Below, piece by piece: positions 43,099-49,191 of a stretch of 49,191 nucleotides of DNA (its first letter is position 1; the number at the start of each line of letters is the position of its first letter). The translations under genes and the position numbers were made by a program. The DNA comes from Spirosoma fluviale. Its GTDB lineage: Bacteria; Bacteroidota; Bacteroidia; Cytophagales; Cyclobacteriaceae. The stretch spans positions 1 to 49,191 of the forward strand of contig CAMBMU010000012.1 in NCBI GenBank assembly GCA_945868725.1, given 5' to 3'. The notes under the pieces are model-generated. The model saw only the letters and a list, made by a program, of their open reading frames with translations, made no database searches and was not told where the DNA came from.

Positions 43099-45609
43099 AT
43101 GAAAAAATCAACCTTTGCCCTCCTGCTTGTTGGCGGGCTCCTATCCCTACAAGTTGGTGCTCAAACCATCCCCTCAACTTCAGAAAAAGCTCTTCAAGAA
43201 TCTATAAACAAACATAGCGCCCTGCTTTCCTCCTCGCCGCTGGCGGATTTTAAGGCTAAGAACGTGGGTCCTACCAATATGTCTGGTCGAATCATTGACA
43301 TTGAGGTAGCTTCAAATCCAAACACTTTTTATGTGGCTGCAGCTTCAGGTGGGGTTTGGAAAACCACTGACAATGGGCAGTCATTTGCACCTATTTTTGA
43401 CCATCAGGCGGCATTAGGTATAGGTGCTATGGCCCTGTCCAAATCCAATAATGAAGTACTCTGGGTAGGAACAGGAGAAAATAACTCCAGTAGATCCACC
43501 TATGCAGGTGCAGGCCTTTACAAATCAGTCGATGGCGGTAAAAGCTGGCAAATGATGGGCTTACTCCACTCCCAGCACACCGGGCAAATTCAAATTCACC
43601 CTACCAATCCCGACATCGTGTGGGTTGGTTCCATGGGTGGATTGTACTCCAAAAACAAAGAAAGAGGTCTCTACAAGACCATAGACGGGGGAAAAACCTG
43701 GAAAAAGGTGCTTTACATTGACGACAACACGGGCATCATTGACATCAAGGTTCATCCTACCAATCCAAACATACTTCTTGCAGCGAGCTGGGAACGGTTC
43801 CGCCAGGCACATGACTTTATAGGCAACGGCAAAGGCTCGACCATCTGGAGATCAGAGGACGGTGGAGATACCTGGAAAAAATCAGTGAGCGGATTCCCTC
43901 AAGATGAGTTCGTAGGCAGAATTGGATTTGATTTCAGTCTTTCAAGCCCAGAAGTAGTCTATGCACTCTTGGACAACCAGGGCAAGTCAAACAAACCGGC
44001 TCCTGCTCCAAGACAACGCCCTGGTGCTCAGCCGGAAGAAAATCCAATTAAGTTGGAAGAATTTTCCAGCATGACCCTCGATCAAGCCTTGGCCTTGGAC
44101 GACAAGAGATTGGAGTCATCTCTACGCAGAAACCAGTTTGCTAGCAAATACACTCCTGCAGAGCTGAAGCGCCAACTCAAGACGGGTAAAATCACTACTA
44201 CCCAAATTGCCAACTACCTAGGAGGCGCGGTGGATGCCAATGCAGCAATGTTTGGTGCTCCGATCAAAGGTGCAGAGGTATATCGATCCACGGATAGTGG
44301 AAAAAACTGGACTCTAGTATCTGAATCAGATATCAGCCAATTGTACAATTCCTATGGCTATTGGTTTGGAGAGATACGGGTAAGCACTGCCAACGAAAAC
44401 GAAATCTTTGTGCTAGGCGTACCGCTCTTGGTTTCTCGTGACGGTGGAAAGAACTTTTCCCGTACCGACTCCATCGGGAGACCTCACTCTGACCATCAAG
44501 CCATGTGGATCAATCCAAAAGACTCCAAGCACATCCTACTCGGGAACGATGGTGGTTTGTACAGAAGCTACGGCGGAGGTTCTCGTTGGGATCACTTAAA
44601 TACTCAGATGCCAATCTCTCAGTTTTATTCCATCATGGTGGATAATGCTACTCCTTACCACATCTATGGCGGCATGCAAGACAATGGGGTATGGTATGGC
44701 AAGTCCACCAATGCACCCGAGGATCCTTGGGAGTCCCTATATGGGGGGGATGGAATGGTCGTGGCAGTTGATACCCGCAACAACGACATCATCTACACCG
44801 GTTCACAATTTGGAAACTATGTCCGCATCAATAAAAAATCAAATGAGCGCAAGCGCATCACCCCAGGACACGATATCGGAAAGGCTCCAAACCGTTGGAA
44901 CTGGAGAACCCCAGCAGAGCTGAGCTACCACAACCAGGACATCGTCTACATGGGATCGCAGTACGTATATCAGTCATTAGATCAAGGGAATACCTGGACT
45001 ACGATCTCTCCAGATCTAACCAAAAATCAAAAAAGTGGTAATGTGCCTTTTGCTACCCTATCAGTAGTGGAAGAATCACCACTTGAATTTGGAACACTCT
45101 ATGCAGGAACAGATGACGGCAATGTCTGGGTAACGCGAAATAATGGAGGCAGCTGGACCAGCTTGAATGCTGGACTTCCCCAAGATCGATGGGTGAGCAG
45201 CATTTCTCCATCACAAGCAAAAGAAGGGCTAGTTTACATTACACTCAATGGCTACCGCTACGATGAGTTTACCAGCTATGTCTACAAAAGCGAAGACTAT
45301 GGCAAGACTTGGACTTCCATCGCTTCCAACCTTCCCAATGAGTCGGTGAATATCATCATTGAAGATCCAAAAGTGGCCAATATCCTGTATTTGGGTACAG
45401 ACCATGGATTGTATGTAAGTTTGGATTCTGGAAAAAACTGGAACCTATTCCAAGGCCAAATCCCGAACGTCGCCATTTATGATATGGTGATTCAAGAACG
45501 TGAAAATCACCTAGTGATTGGTACTCACGGCCGAAGTGTCTATGTGGTGGATCTGAAGCCCATCCACCAATGGGCTACTCCAGCACCTTTGGTAATGGAA
45601 AAAAAGTAA
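43099..45609 (+). CDS. Secreted BNR-repeat (sortilin/VPS10-like) protein
   Basis: The 836-residue protein has a Sec signal ending VGAQ (residue 22) and a long series of Asp-box (BNR) repeats: TTDNGQSF, SVDGGKSW, TIDGGKTW, SEDGGDTW, STDSGKNW, SRDGGKNF, SLDQGNTW, TRNNGGSW, SEDYGKTW and SLDSGKNW. This is the beta-propeller fold found in sialidases, xyloglucanases and VPS10/sortilin proteins. A Pro- and charge-rich insert lies at about residues 295-380. It lacks an obvious sorting domain at the C-terminus. Enzyme activity is unknown. A strong terminator follows. Confidence 0.92.
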   Translation: MKKSTFALLLVGGLLSLQVGAQTIPSTSEKALQESINKHSALLSSSPLADFKAKNVGPTNMSGRIIDIEVASNPNTFYVAAASGGVWKTTDNGQSFAPIFDHQAALGIGAMALSKSNNEVLWVGTGENNSSRSTYAGAGLYKSVDGGKSWQMMGLLHSQHTGQIQIHPTNPDIVWVGSMGGLYSKNKERGLYKTIDGGKTWKKVLYIDDNTGIIDIKVHPTNPNILLAASWERFRQAHDFIGNGKGSTIWRSEDGGDTWKKSVSGFPQDEFVGRIGFDFSLSSPEVVYALLDNQGKSNKPAPAPRQRPGAQPEENPIKLEEFSSMTLDQALALDDKRLESSLRRNQFASKYTPAELKRQLKTGKITTTQIANYLGGAVDANAAMFGAPIKGAEVYRSTDSGKNWTLVSESDISQLYNSYGYWFGEIRVSTANENEIFVLGVPLLVSRDGGKNFSRTDSIGRPHSDHQAMWINPKDSKHILLGNDGGLYRSYGGGSRWDHLNTQMPISQFYSIMVDNATPYHIYGGMQDNGVWYGKSTNAPEDPWESLYGGDGMVVAVDTRNNDIIYTGSQFGNYVRINKKSNERKRITPGHDIGKAPNRWNWRTPAELSYHNQDIVYMGSQYVYQSLDQGNTWTTISPDLTKNQKSGNVPFATLSVVEESPLEFGTLYAGTDDGNVWVTRNNGGSWTSLNAGLPQDRWVSSISPSQAKEGLVYITLNGYRYDEFTSYVYKSEDYGKTWTSIASNLPNESVNIIIEDPKVANILYLGTDHGLYVSLDSGKNWNLFQGQIPNVAIYDMVIQERENHLVIGTHGRSVYVVDLKPIHQWATPAPLVMEKK

Positions 45610-45623
45610 ATCAAATCCTACAC

Positions 45624-45662
45624 AAAAAGCCCTTCCAAAATTGAATTTGGAAGGGCTTTTTT
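45624..45662 (+). terminator. Terminator of the BNR-repeat gene
   Basis: A perfect 16-bp stem (AAAAAGCCCTTCCAAA and complement) with a 6-base loop and T run, 14 bases after the stop. Confidence 0.92.
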
Positions 45663-45705
45663 AATTAAACTACATTAATCCTGAGAAGTGTGGATCAAAA
45701 AATAT

Positions 45706-45886
45706 GAATATCCGCTTCCTTACCAGTATCAAAAGAAAACAAGATTTGAGGTTCGTTTAAGTGAGCTGTGGTCCGTGAACAGCCAGTAGGCCGTGGCCTA
45801 TCGTCTGCCTGCAGACCGTGGTCTGTGGTCGATTATCCGCAGTAGTTGACGCTTCTATTAAGCCGCTGACATGATTGCGGATAATC
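45706..45886 (+). repeat. Intergenic repeat element, copy 2
   Basis: The longest copy at 181 bp. It starts GAATATCCGCTT, has ACCAGTA and GTGAGCTGTGG blocks, an expanded run of GTGGTC/GTGGCC-like units (45765-45830) and the 56-bp core at 45831-45886. It ends 3 bases from the stop of the outer-membrane protein gene. Confidence 0.85.
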
Positions 45887-45889
45887 CAA

Positions 45890-46489
45890 TTAGAATAATT
45901 TAAATCCAACCGAAAGCACCCATTGGTTGAGTCGGTTATCCGCGGTGTAGGAACCAACATTCTCCGTAAATTTACTAAGCCCCCCTTCGTATTTTCCTTC
46001 AATGGATAGGTTGCCTAGATCCACACCGACCCCAGCTTGGTAGCCGAAAGTTGCATTTTTGAAATCGATATTTTGGACCGTTTTTCCTGCATCCTTGAGC
46101 GAGGAGTCTATATTGAAACTAGCGATCGGTCCTGCCATCACTCGAATGATTTTGAGCATTTTAAATCCTGCCATTACGGGTACATCCAAGCGGTTAAACT
46201 TAGCTTCGTATTGAGTTGGAGAAACACTACTTAGTGGAGGCAATTCAAGCTTAAATTTTCCGCTAGTCTGTGTAAACAATACCTCCGGCTGAACAAAAAA
46301 TCCAACCCCACCAAACCGAGCAAACACCCCTAGGTGATACCCCATTTGCGCATCGCTAGGAACAAGCTGCTCTCCTTCGAAATTTACTTGCGTACTACTC
46401 AATCCCCCTTTGATACCAAACCCATTTTTTTGGGCATATAGGGAGAGTGAACTCAGGGTAACTAAGACAATTAAAGCTAGCTTTTTCAT
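45890..46489 (-). CDS. Outer-membrane beta-barrel protein (porin family)
   Basis: The 199-residue protein has a Sec signal ending LYAQ (residue 20), then GFGIKGGLSSTQVNFEG and strands such as GVGFFVQPEVLFTQTSG, FGYQAGVGVDLGNLSIEGKY and WVLSVGFKLF. It ends in Phe, as usual for assembled barrels. It belongs to the same broad small-barrel class as 2771-3376. Both sides are bounded by copies of the repeat element in inverted orientation. The promoter region holds an imperfect palindrome ACGTACA...TGTACGT (46529-46577). Function is unknown. Confidence 0.88.
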   Translation of the reverse strand: MKKLALIVLVTLSSLSLYAQKNGFGIKGGLSSTQVNFEGEQLVPSDAQMGYHLGVFARFGGVGFFVQPEVLFTQTSGKFKLELPPLSSVSPTQYEAKFNRLDVPVMAGFKMLKIIRVMAGPIASFNIDSSLKDAGKTVQNIDFKNATFGYQAGVGVDLGNLSIEGKYEGGLSKFTENVGSYTADNRLNQWVLSVGFKLF

Positions 46490-46636
46490 GGTCCATCAGA
46501 TTTAGTTGTAAAATTAAAGTAGAACTACACGTACAATTCTTCTGCCAAAACGAAGCAAGAAGAACTTTAGTGTACGTTTTTTTTGAATTAATAGTTACAC
46601 AGGCCTGAATTGAGGCCAAGAAGGATACTAGAATAT

Positions 46637-46774
46637 GATTATCCGCAATTACACCAGTAGCTTAAGATTTCTTTGAATGACTGCGGATAATCTTCGACAG
46701 ACCACGGTCCACAGCTCACTTACTTGAACTTCAAAACTTATTTTCTTTCGGTACTGGTTAAAAAGCGGATAATC
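46637..46774 (-). repeat. Intergenic repeat element, copy 3
   Basis: In minus orientation this copy starts GATTATCCGCTT (46774), has ACCAGTA and GTGAGCTGTGGACC, and ends with the 56-bp core at 46637-46692. Its core side faces the barrel gene, so it is inverted relative to copy 2 on the other side of that gene. Confidence 0.85.
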
Positions 46775-46825
46775 AGAAAAAAAAATACTAAAGTCTGGAT
46801 TTAATGATCCAAAGCTATTCCTCAA

Positions 46826-47761
46826 TCAGGAAGAGGCTAAGGCAATTTGCTTTGCTAATATTCCTATGCCTTCCTTGAAAGTTTTAGGACGATAGCCCAA
46901 TTGATCCACCGCCTTTTGGATGATAAATCCTGTCTTCATCGGTCTTCGCGCCGGCTGAGTAAATCGGGTAGAATCCGTGCGAACAATCAACTCCTTGTTT
47001 AAGCCAAAGAAATCAGCCGTCTGCATCGCCATATCGTATGGAGTCAGCAATTCGGATCCAGAAATGTTAAACACACCCCTGGCTCCTTGCTCGGCAATTA
47101 AAATACATCCTGCTGCCAAATCCTCTGCCAAGGTTGGGGTCCGCACCTGATCATCCACCACCTGAATTTGCTTGCCCACTTCCAAAGAAGACTTGACCCA
47201 GAGGATGATATTTGATCTACTCAAATCATTGGCAAGCCCATAAACCAAGACCGTCCGCGCAATCGCCCATTTCAAGGTAGAGTGCTTGAGCAGCTCCTCT
47301 CCGTCCAACTTGGTTTGCCCATAGTAATTGACTGGATCCGGTGTAGCCTCTTCGGTATATGGATTTTGACCGTCTAGTCCGGAAAAAATAAAGTCTGTAG
47401 ACACAAAAATAAAGTGACTTCCAATCTTCTCTGCCGCTCGCACCAGATAGGAGGTCGCAAGCACATTGGCACGGTGGCATCCCTCCTGGTTTTTTTCACA
47501 ATCATCCACATGGGTCATCGCTGCTCCATGAATCAGCACATCCGGACGAAGCCTTGCCAAATTCTCCTCCACCTCCTGCTCATTTTCAATATCCAAACTC
47601 TGGTACGTAAAACCTGTACCCGAGAGCCTGCAGGAACCTCTACCGGTAGCAATCACGGCATAATTCCCTTGTGCTACGAGCTGCTCTACCAGCTTCTGAC
47701 CCAACAAGCCATTGGCTCCCGTGATCAAGATTTTCGGTTTATTGGACAACTGGATAGACAT
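46826..47761 (-). CDS. RmlD-like NAD(P)-dependent sugar-nucleotide reductase/SDR
   Basis: From ATG 47761 (the frame opens at a TTG 47779) the protein has 311 residues. The nucleotide-binding motif is ILITGANGLLGQKLVEQL. GAAMTHVDDCEKNQ and the catalytic Tyr/Lys of YYGQTKLDGEELL follow, then ARTVLVYG and the C-terminal FNISGSELLTPYDMA region. This is the extended SDR family close to dTDP-4-dehydrorhamnose reductase, but there are no other rhamnose genes nearby, so the sugar substrate is uncertain. Its start lies 23 bases inside the end of the cyclophilin gene. Confidence 0.9.
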   Translation of the reverse strand: MSIQLSNKPKILITGANGLLGQKLVEQLVAQGNYAVIATGRGSCRLSGTGFTYQSLDIENEQEVEENLARLRPDVLIHGAAMTHVDDCEKNQEGCHRANVLATSYLVRAAEKIGSHFIFVSTDFIFSGLDGQNPYTEEATPDPVNYYGQTKLDGEELLKHSTLKWAIARTVLVYGLANDLSRSNIILWVKSSLEVGKQIQVVDDQVRTPTLAEDLAAGCILIAEQGARGVFNISGSELLTPYDMAMQTADFFGLNKELIVRTDSTRFTQPARRPMKTGFIIQKAVDQLGYRPKTFKEGIGILAKQIALASS

Positions 47762-48584
47762 AACCGAATTCTTTTTCAATTTTTTTGCGTGACATTTTTT
47801 CTACCGTAACCTTCATGATTACGGGTTCCAAAGGAACTTCACGGGCTGTTTTCTCTGCTGCAATCTTATCTACAACCTCCAAGCCTTGGATCACCTGGCC
47901 AAATACGGTATATTCAAAATCCAAGTGTGGGGTACCACCCAGTTCCGCATAGGCCTTCACCTGTTCAGGAGTATAATCCTTGGTGAGTTTTAAAGACAAG
48001 GTCTTGGCAATTTCATCCCGTTTGGAAAGTAAAAGTTGGGTGAGACTATCCATTTTTCCTTCCTGATAAAGCCGAGTGTACTCTTCCTTCATTTGTTGTT
48101 GGCTTTCCAATTGCATGTACTGGAAGACCGCCTTTTGCAAGGCTGTAAAATCGGTAGTCAGCTCTTGCGCTTCGTAGGTTCTTCCTTGTACAATGTAAAA
48201 CTGAGAGCCATTGCTCCGTTTTTGAGGATTGCTATCATCTCCTTCACGAGCAGCGGCAATCATCCCCTTGGTGTGCACATGATTGCGACGAATCTCTGCA
48301 GGAAGTGTGGGCCAATTTTGATAAGGAAGGCCTTCCTTTTTGAAGACGTCTCCACCTTGAACCATAAATCCTTGAATGACTCGGTGAAACTGGGTGGAAT
48401 CGAATCTACCATCCTCTGCCAAGGATAAAAAATTAGACTTGTGCTCAGGCGCATCATCAAATAGTATCGCCTTAATCTCTCCGTGACGCGTGGTGATCGT
48501 GACTACATAGTCCTTGTCTTTGCCACAAGCCGAAAAGCTCAGCACAGAAAGAAAAAAGATTAAAATTCGCATTTTCTGGTTCAT
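47739..48584 (-). CDS. Cyclophilin-type peptidyl-prolyl isomerase lipoprotein
   Basis: The 281-residue protein has a lipoprotein signal ending SFSAC|G and a cyclophilin domain. The active-site Arg is in FHRVIQGFMVQGGD (about residue 65), and SNGSQFYIVQG carries the conserved Gln. An insertion of about 85 mostly helical residues (about 133-218, QAVFQYMQLES-like) separates the last core strands, where TVFGQVIQGLEVVDKI resumes. Substrates are likely exported proteins. It starts 1 base after the hemC stop. Confidence 0.95.
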   Translation of the reverse strand: MNQKMRILIFFLSVLSFSACGKDKDYVVTITTRHGEIKAILFDDAPEHKSNFLSLAEDGRFDSTQFHRVIQGFMVQGGDVFKKEGLPYQNWPTLPAEIRRNHVHTKGMIAAAREGDDSNPQKRSNGSQFYIVQGRTYEAQELTTDFTALQKAVFQYMQLESQQQMKEEYTRLYQEGKMDSLTQLLLSKRDEIAKTLSLKLTKDYTPEQVKAYAELGGTPHLDFEYTVFGQVIQGLEVVDKIAAEKTAREVPLEPVIMKVTVEKMSRKKIEKEFGYVYPVVQ

Positions 48585-48585
48585 C

Positions 48586-49191
48586 TCAATGAGGGGATTG
48601 TTTGATCTGTTCTAAAATAGTTTTTCCTCCAGCCTGAAGGACCTGTCTTGCCAATGCTTCACCCAACTGCTCTGCCTCCGACTGAGGCCCTGTCAGTTCC
48701 AATACGATGCGCTGCTGCCCATCCAAACTCAGGATCCCTCCTTTGATGTGAATTTGATTTGCAACAAGCCTTGCCAAAGCAAAAACAGGAATGCTACAGC
48801 CTCCTTCTAACACCCGGAGGTAAGCTCGCTCAGCTCGCAAACAGGTTGCTGTAGGTCCATCGTTACAGGCGGAAACAATGGCTTCACGAAGCTTGGGATC
48901 AAGGCTAGTGCACCCCTCAATGGCAATGGATCCCTGACCTACAGCAGGAATAAATTGATTTAAGTCTAAATGCTCCACCACCAAATTCGCATAACCCATG
49001 CGGTAAACCCCGGCATAGGCCAATAGTAAGGCATCGCAAAGGCCCTCTTCCATTTTTCGAATGCGGGTCTGCAGGTTTCCACGCACCTCCACCGTTTTTA
49101 CATGTGGATAAAAATGCTTAAGGGTCGCTATTCTTCTGGTAGATGAGGTTCCAATAGTTATTTCTCTGCTTTCATCTGCTAAGGAAAGAGG
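48586..49191 (-). CDS. hemC: Porphobilinogen deaminase, 5' part outside window
   Basis: The minus frame is open to the right edge, giving about 201 residues of C-terminal sequence. It includes TIGTSSTRRIATLK (Arg pair that binds substrate), VRGNLQTRIRKMEEG, CDALLLAYAGVYRMG, and the dipyrromethane-cofactor Cys in VLEGGCSIPVFAL. HemC joins four porphobilinogen units to hydroxymethylbilane in haem synthesis. The N-terminal domain lies outside. It is followed after 1 base by the cyclophilin gene. Confidence 0.95.
   Translation of the reverse strand, partial: PLSLADESREITIGTSSTRRIATLKHFYPHVKTVEVRGNLQTRIRKMEEGLCDALLLAYAGVYRMGYANLVVEHLDLNQFIPAVGQGSIAIEGCTSLDPKLREAIVSACNDGPTATCLRAERAYLRVLEGGCSIPVFALARLVANQIHIKGGILSLDGQQRIVLELTGPQSEAEQLGEALARQVLQAGGKTILEQIKQSPH

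Noticed and set aside
46529-46577. Imperfect palindrome ACGTACA...TGTACGT considered as a riboswitch or transposon end
   Set aside because: Only seven bases match at the ends and the inner pairing needs several bulges. No conserved RNA motif was recognised. Noted only in the barrel gene entry.

Overview
The window is chromosomal DNA from a member of the phylum Bacteroidota, most likely the order Cytophagales (an Algoriphagus/Cyclobacteriaceae-like organism). The evidence is: a secreted protein with a gliding-motility (CHU_C, type IX secretion type B) C-terminal domain; a single-subunit five-helix succinate dehydrogenase cytochrome b; many short lipoprotein signals with the Cys close to the start; PorT-like outer-membrane barrels; and promoters of the Bacteroidota type (TAnnTTTG at -7, TTTG-like at -33). 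This assignment is inferred from gene content, not from a marker-gene search.

Layout. 1-2042 (minus): a small unknown protein, a GAF-SpoIIE phosphatase and a polysaccharide deacetylase cut by the window edge. 2188-6080: ruvC, an outer-membrane barrel, then a beta-helix lipoprotein coupled to a diheme cytochrome c lipoprotein. 6147-9621 (minus): sdhCAB. 9942-13153: a large adhesin-like protein and a DCC thiol oxidoreductase. 13137-13451 holds back-to-back 3' ends of a SbtA-like permease and a LysR regulator, apparently the scar of one deletion. 13515-18750: fabD, folK, sppA, a flavin reductase and a secreted phosphatase/nuclease. 18866-23328 (minus): a lipoprotein, then a compact operon of histidine kinase, response regulator, outer-membrane protein and a small NRPGG-rich secreted protein. 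23426-33656 (minus): housekeeping genes (pgk, tsaC/sua5, TPR lipoprotein, thioesterase, Nudix, hypothetical, recQ, comEC, GNAT, phoH). 33761-34981: SAM hydrolase family protein, monooxygenase and tRNA-Leu(CAA).

35016-36431 holds a small toxin-antitoxin-like island flanked by two 97-bp direct repeats that match the 3' end of the neighbouring ABC permease gene. 36335-40427: a YbbP/YbbA-like ABC exporter divergent from a TesA-like lipoprotein esterase, the same layout as ybbP-ybbA-tesA in E. coli. 40507-42948: a GMC oxidoreductase with a Tat/lipoprotein gluconate-dehydrogenase subunit 3 partner. 43099-45609: a secreted BNR/sortilin-like protein. 45890-49191: an outer-membrane barrel, an RmlD-like reductase, a cyclophilin lipoprotein and the 3' part of hemC.

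The most unusual signals are non-coding. Four copies of an intergenic element about 140-180 bp long (16805-16949, 32006-32147, 45706-45886, 46637-46774) share a core of exactly 56 bp bounded by GATTATCCGC inverted repeats. One copy carries a compensatory base change, and two copies bracket a single outer-membrane protein gene in inverted orientation. The other strong signals are the toxin-antitoxin-like island with duplicated permease ends and the sbtA/lysR deletion scar.
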